A stretch of 64,000 nucleotides of DNA, from the NCBI RefSeq assembly GCF_026340465.1, contig NZ_JAPEPC010000001.1:4388001-4452000 (forward strand), in the 5' to 3' direction. Positions 33,519 to 42,695 of the stretch are shown here, one piece after another; position 1 is the first letter of the stretch, and each line of letters opens with the position of its first letter. The stretch comes from Streptomyces sp. NBC_01306. Lineage in GTDB: Bacteria > Actinomycetota > Actinomycetes > Streptomycetales > Streptomycetaceae. Under the pieces are notes generated by a model. That model did not search any database and was not told the origin of the DNA. It saw nothing but the letters and a program-made list of their open reading frames with translations. A program made the translations under genes and the position numbers.

Positions 33519-35714
33519 GTGGCCACGTACCTCTACAAGCTCGGACGGTTCGCCTTCCGGCGCCGCCGTTATGTCGCCCTGGTGTGGGTGGCGCTGCTGG
33601 CGCTCGCCGGCTTCGGCGCCTCCTCAGCGGCCACCGCGACCGCAAGCTCCTTCTCGATACCCGGCACGGAGGCCCAGAAGGCCTTCGACCTGCTGGGGCA
33701 GCGGTTCCCCGGGCAGAGCGCCGACGGCGCCACCGCCCGGGTCGTCTTCAAGGCCCCGTCCGGCGAGAAGATGACATCCGCGGCGAACAAGGCCGAGGTC
33801 AAGAAGGTCGAGGGGGAGCTGAGCTCCGGCTCGCACCAGATCTCTTCGGTGACGGACCCCTACCAGGCGAAGGCCGTCTCCAAGGACGGCAGCACCGTCT
33901 ACGTCCAGGTGTCCTACAAGGTCAGCTCGATGGAGCTGACCGACCAGGCCAAGGACTCGCTCCAGAACACCGTGGACAAGGCGCAGCACAACGGGTACAC
34001 GGTGGAGGTCGGCGGTGACGCGCTCCAGGCCATGCCGGAGACCGGCCCCGGCGAGATCATCGGTGTCGTGCTCGCCGCGATCGTGCTCATCGTGACGTTC
34101 GGCTCGCTGATCGCCGCCGGGCTCCCGCTGCTGACCGCCCTCATCGGCGTCGGCATCGGTGTCTCGACGATCACGGCGCTGGCCAATGTGCTGGACCTGG
34201 GCAACACCACATCGACGCTGGCGATGATGATCGGCCTCGCGGTCGGTATCGACTACGCGCTGTTCATCGTCTCCCGCTTCCGCGCGGAACTCGCCGAGGG
34301 CAGGGAACCCCAGGAGGCCGCGGGCCGGGCGGTCGGAACGGCCGGTTCGGCGGTGGTCTTCGCCGGGCTCACCGTGGTCATCGCCCTGGTCGGCCTGGCC
34401 GTCGTGAACATCCCGATGCTCTCCAAGATGGGCTTCGCCGCGGCCGGTACGGTCGTGATCGCCGTCCTCATCGCGCTCACCCTCATCCCCGCGCTGCTCG
34501 GCTTCGCCGGAAAGCGCGTGGTGGGACGCAAGGCCCGCAAGAACCCGCCGGTGCCGGGCGCCGAGGTCAAGGCCAACGGCGGCACCCGCTGGGCGCGCGT
34601 CGTGCTGCGCCGCCCCGTTCTGGTGCTGCTCGTCGGTGTGATCGGCCTGGGCGCCATCGCCATCCCGGCCGCCTCACTGCAGATGGGCCTGCCCGACGAC
34701 GGGGCGCAGCCCACCAACACCACCCAGCGCCGTGCGTACGACCTGCTCTCCGACGGCTTCGGCCCCGGGTTCAACGGTCCGCTGACGACGGTCGTCGACG
34801 TCAAGGGCGTCAGCGGCGGTACGGCAGCGGTCGACGAGGTGCACCGGAAGATCGCCAAGCTCGACGGCGTGGTCTCGGTGGCGAAGCCGTTCTACAACAA
34901 GGCGCACGACACCGCGACGATCAGCGTCATCCCCAAGGACCGGCCCTCGTCGGTCAAGACCGAGGACCTGGTCCACTCCATCCGTGACGCGGGTGCGCAG
35001 GTCAAGTCCGAGACCGGCGCCACGGTGCTGGTCACCGGCGCGACCGCGATGAACATCGACTTCTCGCAGAAGATGAACGACGCGCTGGTCCCGTATCTGG
35101 CGCTCGTCGTCGGGCTCGCGTTCCTGCTCCTGATGGTGGTCTTCCGCTCGGTGCTGGTGCCGCTCAAGGCGGCGCTCGGCTTCCTGCTCTCGGTGGTCGC
35201 CGCCCTGGGCGCAGTCGTCGCGGTCTTCCAGTGGGGCTGGCTCGGCTCGCTCTTCGGGGTCCAGCAGACCGGCCCGATCATGTCGATGATGCCGATCTTC
35301 ATGGTGGGTGTGGTCTTCGGTCTCGCGATGGACTACGAGGTCTTCCTGGTCACCCGGATGCGGGAGGCGTACGTGCACGGGGAGAGCCCCGGGCAGGCCG
35401 TCGTCACCGGCTTCAAGCACGGGGCGCGCGTGGTCACCGCAGCCGCCGTCATCATGATCGCGGTCTTCTCCGGCTTCATCGGAGCCAGTGACTCGATGAT
35501 CAAGATGATCGGCTTCGGCCTTGCCATCGCGGTCTTCTTCGACGCCTTCGTCGTACGGATGGCCATCGTGCCCGCCGTCCTGGCGCTGCTCGGCAGGCGG
35601 GCGTGGTGGCTGCCGCGCTGGCTGGACCGGGCACTGCCGAATGTGGACGTCGAGGGCGAGGGCCTGAACAAGCACATCGAGGAGCGGACACAGCGGGAGC
35701 TGATCGACGCATAG
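33519..35714 (+). CDS. MMPL-family RND transporter
   Basis: The 731-residue protein has two repeated halves with an N-terminal helix, an external loop domain (about 30-160 and 390-500) and five-helix membrane blocks, matching MmpL/HpnN-like RND exporters of lipids or drugs. The conserved intramembrane GLAVGIDYALFIVSR and FGLAMDYEVFLVTR stretches carry the proton-relay Asp-Tyr pairs. GTG 33519 has a GGGAG site. Its last codon overlaps a 20-bp perfect palindrome. Confidence 0.9.
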   Translation: MATYLYKLGRFAFRRRRYVALVWVALLALAGFGASSAATATASSFSIPGTEAQKAFDLLGQRFPGQSADGATARVVFKAPSGEKMTSAANKAEVKKVEGELSSGSHQISSVTDPYQAKAVSKDGSTVYVQVSYKVSSMELTDQAKDSLQNTVDKAQHNGYTVEVGGDALQAMPETGPGEIIGVVLAAIVLIVTFGSLIAAGLPLLTALIGVGIGVSTITALANVLDLGNTTSTLAMMIGLAVGIDYALFIVSRFRAELAEGREPQEAAGRAVGTAGSAVVFAGLTVVIALVGLAVVNIPMLSKMGFAAAGTVVIAVLIALTLIPALLGFAGKRVVGRKARKNPPVPGAEVKANGGTRWARVVLRRPVLVLLVGVIGLGAIAIPAASLQMGLPDDGAQPTNTTQRRAYDLLSDGFGPGFNGPLTTVVDVKGVSGGTAAVDEVHRKIAKLDGVVSVAKPFYNKAHDTATISVIPKDRPSSVKTEDLVHSIRDAGAQVKSETGATVLVTGATAMNIDFSQKMNDALVPYLALVVGLAFLLLMVVFRSVLVPLKAALGFLLSVVAALGAVVAVFQWGWLGSLFGVQQTGPIMSMMPIFMVGVVFGLAMDYEVFLVTRMREAYVHGESPGQAVVTGFKHGARVVTAAAVIMIAVFSGFIGASDSMIKMIGFGLAIAVFFDAFVVRMAIVPAVLALLGRRAWWLPRWLDRALPNVDVEGEGLNKHIEERTQRELIDA

Positions 35715-35732
35715 GTCTTCCCGGGAAGACCT
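35713..35732. terminator. 20-bp perfect palindrome at the MMPL stop
   Basis: AGGTCTTCCC-GGGAAGACCT is a loopless perfect palindrome starting inside the MMPL stop codon, between convergent genes. It may act as a bidirectional terminator or be a protein-binding site. Confidence 0.5.
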
Positions 35733-35739
35733 GTCCGGC

Positions 35740-36192
35740 TCAGGTCCGCAGCGGCCCTCCATGCCCCACGGCATGGGGGGCCTCCTGCTGCTCCTGCGGT
35801 GCCTCCTCGCGGAGTGCTTCCCTGCGGGCGGCCCGCTCGGCCCGTTCGGTTTCCTGGGGGATCGCCGCATGGGTCCTGCGCAGGAACCGGATCAGCGGCG
35901 CGTTGTCGAACTGCACCACCGCCACCCCGTCCGCCGCCGAGTAGAACTCAAGGACCACCTGGGCCCGCCCGCACGGCCAGATCCCGATGTCGCCCGAGCG
36001 CCGGGGCGTCCGCAGCCCCGATTCGAGCAGCTCTCTGGCGAAGACCCATTCGCGGCCGCCGGGGAAGAGGAAGCGCACGGCGCCGGGATCGCCCTCGGGG
36101 TCGTACTGGAGCGCGACGTAGACCACCGACCACTGGCCGGGGACGTCCGTCACCACATGACCTCGTACGGGCACCTCGACGGCGGGGGACAT
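35740..36192 (-). CDS. ssgE: SsgA-family sporulation/cell-division protein (SsgE-like)
   Basis: SsgA-like proteins occur only in morphologically complex actinomycetes and steer septum placement and peptidoglycan work during sporulation. The 150-residue reading from ATG 36192 (AAGGGA upstream) has VPVRGHVVTDVPGQWSVVYV, the central YDPEGDPGAVRFLF and the typical WVFARELLESGL and GDIGIWPCGRAQVVLEF segments. The C-terminus is a charged tail. The symbol ssgE rests on my memory that ssgE lies beside the cobalt/nickel transporter genes in S. coelicolor, so it is tentative. The open frame before ATG 36192 is not supported. Confidence 0.8.
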   Translation of the reverse strand: MSPAVEVPVRGHVVTDVPGQWSVVYVALQYDPEGDPGAVRFLFPGGREWVFARELLESGLRTPRRSGDIGIWPCGRAQVVLEFYSAADGVAVVQFDNAPLIRFLRRTHAAIPQETERAERAARREALREEAPQEQQEAPHAVGHGGPLRT

Positions 36193-36342
36193 GAGCGCTC
36201 CCTTGATCAGTGGTCCAGCGATCCGGTGACATGCGCACACGGGTAACCTTCTGGGCCTAATTTTCATCTAATGTCCCATATTTTGACAGGGATGCCACCG
36301 CCCGGCCACCGCTGTGCCGCCGCAGCTGGGACTGAGGCGCTC

Positions 36343-36359
36343 TTGCGAACCATTCGCAA
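36343..36359 (+). promoter_or_regulatory. Nur-like box TTGCGAA-CCA-TTCGCAA
   Basis: A perfect 7-3-7 inverted repeat resembles the Nur (nickel uptake regulator) box tTGCaa-N5-ttGCAA. TATCAT at 36368-36373 is a possible -10, placing the box over the -35 region, where binding of Nur with nickel would block transcription of the transporter. Confidence 0.6.
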
Positions 36360-36422
36360 CAAGGCTCTATCATCGAACGGTTCACCACCGCCGGTGCGCC
36401 ATCGCGAGGAGAGAGTCACCAC

Positions 36423-37490
36423 ATGCATGTCCCCGACGGATTCATCAACGCCCCCGTATCGGCGGTGACCGGTGTAATCGCCGCGGGCGCGATCGCCGTG
36501 AGCCTCCGGGGCGCGCGCCGTGAGCTGGACGAGCGGACCGCGCCGCTCGCCGGCCTGGTCGCCGCGTTCATCTTCTCCGTGCAGATGCTGAACTTCCCCG
36601 TCGCCGCCGGCACCAGCGGCCATCTGCTGGGCGGCGCGCTCGCCGCGATCCTGGTCGGCCCGTACACCGGGGTGCTCTGTGTCTCCGTCGTCCTGCTGAT
36701 GCAGGGCATCCTCTTCGCCGACGGCGGGCTCACCGCCCTCGGGGTGAACATCACGGACATGGCCATCGTGACGACCGTCGTCGCGTACGCCGTCTTCCGC
36801 GGTCTGGTCAAGGTGCTGCCCCGCCGCCGCAGTTCGATCACCGCCGCTTCTTTCGTCGCCGCGCTGCTCTCCGTACCGTGCGCGGCGCTCGCCTTCACCG
36901 CGATGTACGCACTCGGCGGCACCACCGATGTCCCGGTCGGCAAGGTGCTGACCGCGATGGTCGGTGTCCATGTCCTCATCGGCATCGGCGAGGCCGCGAT
37001 CACCGCACTCACCGTGGGCGCCGTGATCGCCGTCCGCCCCGACCTGGTCTACGGCGCCCGCGGCCTGACCGCGCCGCTCAAGCTCCGGGTCGGCGGCGAA
37101 CTCATCGACGCGCCCGCGGCCGAGCCCGTCCCGGCCGCCGCCCGGTCCGCCCGGTCCACCCGGTCCACCCGCAGGATCTGGGGCATCGGGCTGATCACCG
37201 CCCTCGTACTGGCCGGGTTCGTCTCCTTCTACGCGTCCGCCAGCCCCGACGGCCTGGAGAAGGTCGCCCACGACAAGGGCATCGACGCCAAGGAGCAGCC
37301 GCACCGCACCGGGGACTCCCCGCTCGCCGGGTACGGCGTCAAGGACATCTCCGACGCCCGGCTCTCCGGCGGTCTCGCCGGGCTGATCGGGGTCGGCGCC
37401 ACGGTCGTCGTGGGCAGCGGTGTCTTCTGGGCGGTCCGCCGCCGCCGTACGCAGGCCGCCCCGGCCGGCCCGAACGCGGAAGCCGTCTGA
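36423..37490 (+). CDS. nikM: ECF-type metal transporter subunit CbiM/NikM fused to a PDGLE (CbiN/NikN) domain
   Basis: The 355-residue protein starts with MHVPDG, the metal-binding N-terminus of CbiM/NikM substrate-specific subunits, and has seven membrane helices. After a linker rich in Ala and Arg (about 230-250) comes the SPDGLEKVA motif of the CbiN/NikN domain, one helix at each side. The fused M-N arrangement occurs in nickel and cobalt ECF systems. A Nur-like box upstream favours nickel. It is the first gene of a three-gene transporter operon. Confidence 0.87.
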   Translation: MHVPDGFINAPVSAVTGVIAAGAIAVSLRGARRELDERTAPLAGLVAAFIFSVQMLNFPVAAGTSGHLLGGALAAILVGPYTGVLCVSVVLLMQGILFADGGLTALGVNITDMAIVTTVVAYAVFRGLVKVLPRRRSSITAASFVAALLSVPCAALAFTAMYALGGTTDVPVGKVLTAMVGVHVLIGIGEAAITALTVGAVIAVRPDLVYGARGLTAPLKLRVGGELIDAPAAEPVPAAARSARSTRSTRRIWGIGLITALVLAGFVSFYASASPDGLEKVAHDKGIDAKEQPHRTGDSPLAGYGVKDISDARLSGGLAGLIGVGATVVVGSGVFWAVRRRRTQAAPAGPNAEAV

Positions 37491-37491
37491 C

Positions 37492-38253
37492 ATGGGCGCC
37501 GGTCACGCGCACAAGCTCTACCGGCACGGCCACTCCCCGGTCCACGACCTGCCGCCGCACTGCAAGCTCGCCGCCGTCTTCACCTTCGTGCTCGTGGTGG
37601 TCTCCACCCCGCGCGAGGCGATGTGGGCGTTCGCGCTGTACGCGGTGCTGCTCGCGGGGGTGACCGCCGTGGCCCGCATCCCGGCCGGGTTCCTCCTCAA
37701 GCGGCTGCTCATCGAGATCCCGTTCGTGGCCTTCGCGGTGCTCATGCCGTTCGTCGTCCCCGGCGATCAGGTCCACGTCCTGGGCCTCTCGGTCAGCGAG
37801 CCCGGACTCTGGGGCGCCTGGAACGTCCTGGCCAAGGGCACGCTCGGCGTCGCCGCGTCCGTACTCCTCGCGTCCACCACCGAACTGCGCTCGCTGCTCC
37901 TCGGGCTCCAGCGGCTGAAACTCCCGCCGATGCTGGTGCAGATCGCGTCCTTCATGATCCGGTACGGCGACGTGATCACCGACGAGATGCGCCGGATGTC
38001 GATCGCCCGCCGCTCACGCGGCTTCGAGGCACGCGGCGTACGGCAGTGGGGGGTGCTCGGCAAGTCGGCCGGGGCGCTCTTCATCCGCTCCTACGAACGG
38101 GGCGAGCGCGTACATCTGGCCATGGTCAGCCGGGGATACACCGGGACCATGCCGGTCATCGACGAAGTGACGGCGTCGGGAGCGCAGTGGCGGTCCGCCG
38201 CGGCACTCCCCGTCGCCGCGCTCTGCGTCTGTCTGCTGGGATGGACCCTGTGA
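37492..38253 (+). CDS. cbiQ: ECF transporter transmembrane subunit CbiQ/NikQ
   Basis: The 253-residue protein has four or five membrane helices and the coupling motifs IARRSRGFEARG and SRGYTGTMP, the Ala-Arg-Gly signatures that dock the ATPase. The start, ATG 37492, is 1 bp after the preceding gene's stop. His-rich N-terminus (GHAHKLYRHGHSPVHD) may help metal handling. Confidence 0.88.
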   Translation: MGAGHAHKLYRHGHSPVHDLPPHCKLAAVFTFVLVVVSTPREAMWAFALYAVLLAGVTAVARIPAGFLLKRLLIEIPFVAFAVLMPFVVPGDQVHVLGLSVSEPGLWGAWNVLAKGTLGVAASVLLASTTELRSLLLGLQRLKLPPMLVQIASFMIRYGDVITDEMRRMSIARRSRGFEARGVRQWGVLGKSAGALFIRSYERGERVHLAMVSRGYTGTMPVIDEVTASGAQWRSAAALPVAALCVCLLGWTL

Positions 38254-39008
38254 CTACGACCCGCACCGCACCGCCCTCCCTTGAGATCGCCGGCCTCGCG
38301 TACGCCTACCCCGACGGCCACCAGGCGCTCTTCGGGGTCGACCTGGCCGTCGAGCGCGGCCAGCGGGTCGCCCTGCTCGGGCCCAACGGCGCGGGCAAGA
38401 CCACGCTCGTCCTCCATCTCAACGGCATCCTCACCGGCGGCGCCGGCACGGTCTCGGTGGCCGGGCTGCCGGTCGCCAAGGCCAACCTCGCGGAGATCCG
38501 GCGCCGCGTCGGCATCGTCTTCCAGGACCCCGACGACCAGCTGTTCATGCCGACGGTCCGCGAGGACGTCGCCTTCGGCCCGGCCGCCGCCGGGCTGCGC
38601 GGGCCTGAGCTGGAGGCGCGGGTCGTCGCGGCGCTCACCCAGGTCGGCATGGAGTCCTACGCGGACCGGCCCCCGCACCACCTCTCGTACGGCCAGCGCC
38701 GCCGTGTCGCGGTCGCGACCGTCCTCGCGATGGAGCCGGAGATCCTGGTCCTGGACGAGCCCTCGTCCAACCTCGACCCGGCATCCCGCCGTGAACTCGC
38801 CGACATCCTGCGGTCGTTGGAGGTGACGGTGCTGATGGTGACGCACGACCTGCCGTACGCGCTGGAGCTGTGCCCGCGCGCCGTGGTGCTCAGCGACGGT
38901 GTGATCGTCGGCGACGGGGCGACCGGCGACATCCTCGCGGACGAGGCGCTGATGCAGGCGCACCGGCTTGAGCTGCCGTTCGGCTTCAACCCGCGCGCGG
39001 CGGTCTGA
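38250..39008 (+). CDS. cbiO: ECF transporter ATP-binding subunit CbiO/NikO
   Basis: The ABC ATPase powers metal uptake through the M-N and Q subunits. It has the Walker A GPNGAGKTT, Q-loop FQDPDDQLFMPT, signature LSYGQRRRVAVA and Walker B ILVLDEPSSNLDP. GTG 38250 overlaps the cbiQ stop (GTGA); ATG 38241 is an equally possible in-frame start. The stop codon lies inside a 19-bp direct repeat. Confidence 0.9.
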   Translation: MTTTRTAPPSLEIAGLAYAYPDGHQALFGVDLAVERGQRVALLGPNGAGKTTLVLHLNGILTGGAGTVSVAGLPVAKANLAEIRRRVGIVFQDPDDQLFMPTVREDVAFGPAAAGLRGPELEARVVAALTQVGMESYADRPPHHLSYGQRRRVAVATVLAMEPEILVLDEPSSNLDPASRRELADILRSLEVTVLMVTHDLPYALELCPRAVVLSDGVIVGDGATGDILADEALMQAHRLELPFGFNPRAAV

Positions 39009-39059
39009 GCAGAGGGCCTGTCTCCGGGCCGGACACCTGCTCTGAGCAGAGGGCCTGTC
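39004..39059. repeat. 19-bp direct repeat at the cbiO stop
   Basis: tctgagcagagggcctgtc occurs at 39004-39022 and 39041-39059. The first copy contains the TGA of cbiO, so the second is a duplicated gene end. Confidence 0.8.
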
Positions 39060-39082
39060 CACGCCGGACAGACCCGCGGCGA

Positions 39083-40315
39083 TCAGGTGCCGCCGCCCTC
39101 CCCCGTACGCCGTCCGGCCGCCAGGCTCACCAGTACGGCGAGGGCCAGCAGCGCCACCGCGCAGCTGAACACCTCCCCGGCCGGCCGCAGGCTGGAGACG
39201 TGGATCAGTACGCCGACGCCGATCGAGGGGACGGCGAGCATCGTGTACAGGATCGCGAAGAACGTCGACACCGCGGCGCCCCGGTGCTCCGGATCGCTGC
39301 GGGTGGTGATGGTGCCGAGTCCGTAGCCGATGGCGATACCGGTCGCCAGACCGTTCACCGCGGCGCCGACGATCAGCGGGGCCAGGGTCTCGGTGACCAT
39401 GGCCGTCGCGATGAGCGCCGCCGCGGCGATCAGCCCCACACAGGCCACGGTCAGCGCCGGCCCGGACCCGATCCGGCGGATCAGCAGCTGGCCCAGCGCG
39501 GTGCAGACGAACGCGGTGAAGACGACGGCCCCGGTGAGCGTGTGATCCGTGTCGTGCAGCACGTCACCGAGGAACAGCCCGGTCACGGCGGTGAGCACCC
39601 CGAGCACCGCGAAGCCCGTCCCGGTGACCATCGCCGACCGCAGGAAGTCCGAACGGATCTCCGCCGGGACGTGCAGCGGCTGGAACCGGAAGGTGAATCC
39701 GGTGCGGTGGCGCGCGGTCTCCGGGGTGAGCGCGAGACCGGCGAGGGCGAGCGCCGCGAGGACGAGCGAGACGACCCACGGCGTACGCAGCGGGGAGGGC
39801 GCCGTATCGGCCAGCACCCCGGCGAGCAGCGGGCCGCAGGCCAGCCCGCCCATGTTGGCGAAGAGCGCCACTGTGGCGGGGCGCACCCTGCCGTCGGGCG
39901 GCATCAGCTCGGTGAGCGCGGCCGTGCCGGCGCCGGTCACCAGCGCCGCAGAGAAACCGGAGAGCACCCGTCCGAACAGCAGGACCGGCACATTCCCGGC
40001 GACCAGGAAGACCACGGCGGCGCAGACGGAGAGCACGGTCGCCGCCATCAGGACCGGGCGGCGCCCGATCTGGTCCGACAGGCGCCCGAAGGTCAGGAGC
40101 CCGACGACCACCCCGATCGCGTAGACGGCGAAGATCACGGTGACCATGATGGGCGAGAAGCTGAAGTCGTTCTCGTACAGCGGGTACAGGGGCGTGGGCA
40201 CGGTGGTCCCCACCATGGTGATCCAGAAGGCGAAGGCCACCACGGGCGCCGCGAACCGCGGGGTGCCGCCCGGCTTCCCTGCCGGGGAGGCCACACGGTC
40301 GGATGGAGTCGGCAT
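39083..40315 (-). CDS. MFS transporter (sugar/drug type)
   Basis: The 410-residue protein has 12 helices and the motifs GRLSDQIGRRPVLM after helix 2 and PTPLYPLYENDFSFSPIMVT after helix 1. GRVLSGFSAALVTGAG fits drug-export branches of the MFS superfamily. The substrate is unknown. It is convergent with the metal-transporter operon. The upstream 300 bp consist of imperfect 15-16-bp repeats. Confidence 0.83.
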   Translation of the reverse strand: MPTPSDRVASPAGKPGGTPRFAAPVVAFAFWITMVGTTVPTPLYPLYENDFSFSPIMVTVIFAVYAIGVVVGLLTFGRLSDQIGRRPVLMAATVLSVCAAVVFLVAGNVPVLLFGRVLSGFSAALVTGAGTAALTELMPPDGRVRPATVALFANMGGLACGPLLAGVLADTAPSPLRTPWVVSLVLAALALAGLALTPETARHRTGFTFRFQPLHVPAEIRSDFLRSAMVTGTGFAVLGVLTAVTGLFLGDVLHDTDHTLTGAVVFTAFVCTALGQLLIRRIGSGPALTVACVGLIAAAALIATAMVTETLAPLIVGAAVNGLATGIAIGYGLGTITTRSDPEHRGAAVSTFFAILYTMLAVPSIGVGVLIHVSSLRPAGEVFSCAVALLALAVLVSLAAGRRTGEGGGT

Positions 40316-40650
40316 GGCGGGACCTGCTTTCCTGCTCTGGCGCTTTTCCTGCTCGGTGCTTCTTCTGCTCGGTGCCTTTCCTGCTCCGGGCTTCCGTGCT
40401 CGGGGCTCCCCTGCTCGGGACTTTCCCGCTCCGGGCTTTCCTGTCCGGGGCTCGCACGCTCATTCGCAAGATCGTCCGGCTTCACGGACTCTAGGCCTCC
40501 GTCCCGCCGCGGGGATCCCGCCACAGGGGCGCCCGCCCCTCCGGTCACACGGAAGACCCACCCCCCGGCACTGACCGGCAGGCCGCACCCGCACCATGGA
40601 CCTTGTACGCCAGTCCGGGCGTACTGCTAGATGTGTGGGAGCGCGACGTG
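40316..40650. other. gene-free stretch with repeat array
   Basis: This divergent region between an MFS gene and a serine-hydrolase gene is occupied by the imperfect repeat array at 40326-40456 and by about 190 bp of GC-rich sequence in which I see no gene. Protein-like readings on the minus strand just follow the repeat. Confidence 0.55.
40326..40456. repeat. imperfect 15-16-bp tandem array
   Basis: About eight copies of a gctttcctgctcggg-like unit lie directly upstream of the MFS start, where its promoter should be. Confidence 0.75.
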
Positions 40651-41808
40651 GTGGACGTCCAGGGCACAGTGGCGGACGGATTCGAGGCGGTCCGGGACGC
40701 CTTCATACGGAACTTCACACACCGTGCGGAGCGCGGCGCCGCCGTCACCGTCTACCGCGACGGTCACAAGGTCGTCGACCTCTGGGCCGGTACGAAGGAC
40801 GTGGACGGCGCCGAGCCCTGGGCCCTGGACACCGCCCAGGTCGTCCGGTCCGCGACCAAGGGGGTGGCCGCCGCCGTCCCGCTGCTCCTGCACCAGCGCG
40901 GCCAGCTGGACCTCGACGCCCCGGTCTCCACGTACTGGCCGGAGTTCAAGGCGGGCGGCAAGGAACGCGCCCTCGTCCGGCACTTCCTGGCCCACCGCAC
41001 CGGCGTCCCCCTCATCGACAGCCCCCTCACCCCCGCCGAGGCCATCGACGGGGTGTCGGGCCCGCGCGCCGTCGCCGCCCAGCAGGCCGTCTGGGAGCCC
41101 GGCACCGAGCACGGCTACCACGCGCAGACATACAGCTGGCTGCTGAGCGAACTCGTCCGGCGGGTCACCGGCCGCACCATCGGCCGGTGGATCGCCGAGG
41201 AGATCGCCCGCCCCCTCGACATCGACTTCTGGGTCGGCCTGCCCGCCGAGGAGGCGCACCGTGTCGGCCGGATCGGCAGCGTCGCCGCGCCGCCGGTCGG
41301 CAGTGGCCTCAAGCTCAAGCCGAAGCGGTCCGTCAGCGAGGCGTACCAGGACCCCTCCTCGCTGACCAGCCGCGCCTTCGGCGCCATCGAGCCGTTCCCC
41401 GACGAGAACGACCCCGCCTACCGCGCCGCCGAACTCCCGGGCTCCGGCGGCATTTCCACCGCCCGCGCGCTGGCCCGTGTCTATGCCGCGATGATCGGTC
41501 ACGTCGACAACGGCAACCGCCTCTTCGCCCCCGCCACCCTCGCCCTGGCCCGCAGCGAGGAGTCGTCGGGCCCGGACCGCGTGCTCGTCGTCAACACCCG
41601 CTTCGGCCTCGGCTTCATGCTGCACGGCCCGTCGGCCCCGCTGCTCGGCCCCGGCTCGTTCGGGCACCCCGGCCGGGGCGGCTCGCTCGGTTTCGCCGAC
41701 CCCGAGTCCGGGGTCGCGCTGGGGTATGTGACCAATGCGCTCCAGAAGGGCGTCACCGCCGATCCGCGCGCCCAGGCCCTGGTCAGGGCGGTGCGCTCGG
41801 CGACATGA
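40651..41808 (+). CDS. serine hydrolase of the beta-lactamase/EstB class
   Basis: The product has the class C beta-lactamase fold: the SxxK motif SATK in VVRSATKGVAAAV, the YxN-equivalent tyrosine in HGYHAQTYSWLLSEL, and a late GHPGRGGSLGF that takes the place of KTG. Such proteins are esterases or D-aminopeptidases rather than lactamases. No signal peptide is seen, so it is cytoplasmic. GTG codons at 40648 and 40651 are both possible; GGGAG lies upstream. The SDR gene follows after 7 bp. Confidence 0.85.
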   Translation: MDVQGTVADGFEAVRDAFIRNFTHRAERGAAVTVYRDGHKVVDLWAGTKDVDGAEPWALDTAQVVRSATKGVAAAVPLLLHQRGQLDLDAPVSTYWPEFKAGGKERALVRHFLAHRTGVPLIDSPLTPAEAIDGVSGPRAVAAQQAVWEPGTEHGYHAQTYSWLLSELVRRVTGRTIGRWIAEEIARPLDIDFWVGLPAEEAHRVGRIGSVAAPPVGSGLKLKPKRSVSEAYQDPSSLTSRAFGAIEPFPDENDPAYRAAELPGSGGISTARALARVYAAMIGHVDNGNRLFAPATLALARSEESSGPDRVLVVNTRFGLGFMLHGPSAPLLGPGSFGHPGRGGSLGFADPESGVALGYVTNALQKGVTADPRAQALVRAVRSAT

Positions 41809-41815
41809 TCGCCGT

Positions 41816-42595
41816 ATGGATATCACGAGGCGGTTCGAGGGTTACGCGGTCCTGATCACCGGCGCGGGAAGGGGAATCGGCGCGGCCACCGCCCGCCGCT
41901 TCACCGACGAGGGCGCCCGCGTCCTGGTCACCGACCTGGACGGCGGCCGCGCGGAGAAGACCGCGGCGGCGCTGCCGGGCGCGCTGCCGTTCACCTGCGA
42001 TGTCACCGACCGGTCCGCCGTGGAGGCGGCCGTGGCGTACGCGGTGGGGGAGTTCGGCGCACTCGACGTCCTGGTCAACAACGCGTACGCCTGCTCGCCC
42101 GACGCGCCGCTCTTCGAGGACGAGGACGACGAGTCCTGGCACCGCGATCTGGACGCGACGCTCAGTGGCGCGTTCCGTGTCTCGCGCGCCGCCATGCCGC
42201 ATCTCGCGGCGGCGGGCGGCCGGGGCGCGATCGTCAGCGTCGGCTCGGTCAACGGTGCCCAGGACTTCGGCAACCACGCGTACAGCGCGGCGAAGGCGGG
42301 CCTGACGAGCCTGACCCGCACCCTCGCCGGCCACGCGGCGCCGCGCGGGGTCCGGGTCAACCTGGTGGCGCCGGGCACGATCCACACGGACGTATGGGCG
42401 GCGCGCGGGGTGGAGGCGACCCTCGAACAGGCCGCGAAGCACTACCCGTTGGGCCGGGTCGGGGTGCCGGAGGACATCGCGGCGGCGATCGCGTTCCTGG
42501 CGTCGCGGGACGCCGCGTGGATCACCGGGGTGACGCTGCCGGTGGACGGCGGCCTGCTCAGCAGCAACCTGGGGCTGCGCAACTCGCTGGGCTGA
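41816..42595 (+). CDS. short-chain dehydrogenase/reductase
   Basis: The 259-residue SDR has GAGRGIGAA as the cofactor loop, NNAYACSPDAPL, and the catalytic Ser and Tyr-x-x-x-Lys in SVGSVNGAQDFGNHAYSAAK. The C-terminus has the DGG element of the classical family. ATG 41816 has no clear ribosome-binding site and follows CATGAT 6 nt upstream, so it may be leaderless, or coupled to the serine hydrolase 7 bp before it. The substrate is unknown. Confidence 0.87.
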   Translation: MDITRRFEGYAVLITGAGRGIGAATARRFTDEGARVLVTDLDGGRAEKTAAALPGALPFTCDVTDRSAVEAAVAYAVGEFGALDVLVNNAYACSPDAPLFEDEDDESWHRDLDATLSGAFRVSRAAMPHLAAAGGRGAIVSVGSVNGAQDFGNHAYSAAKAGLTSLTRTLAGHAAPRGVRVNLVAPGTIHTDVWAARGVEATLEQAAKHYPLGRVGVPEDIAAAIAFLASRDAAWITGVTLPVDGGLLSSNLGLRNSLG

Positions 42596-42695
42596 GCCGC
42601 GGTGGGATCAGCCGGGGCGGGCTGAGCCGGGGCGGAACGAGCCGGGCCGGTCGGGCGGGCGCCGGCGCGGGCCTCGCCCCGGGTTCGGACAGGAC

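Noticed and set aside
36193..36342. Cobalamin riboswitch before the metal transporter
   Set aside because: The region is short and AT-rich and contains no B12-box-like core; the Nur-like palindrome explains control better.
40135..40548. minus-strand frame with SPEQESPEQ units upstream of the MFS gene
   Set aside because: It follows the 15-bp repeat and is out of frame with the MFS gene; no ribosome-binding site or domain supports it.
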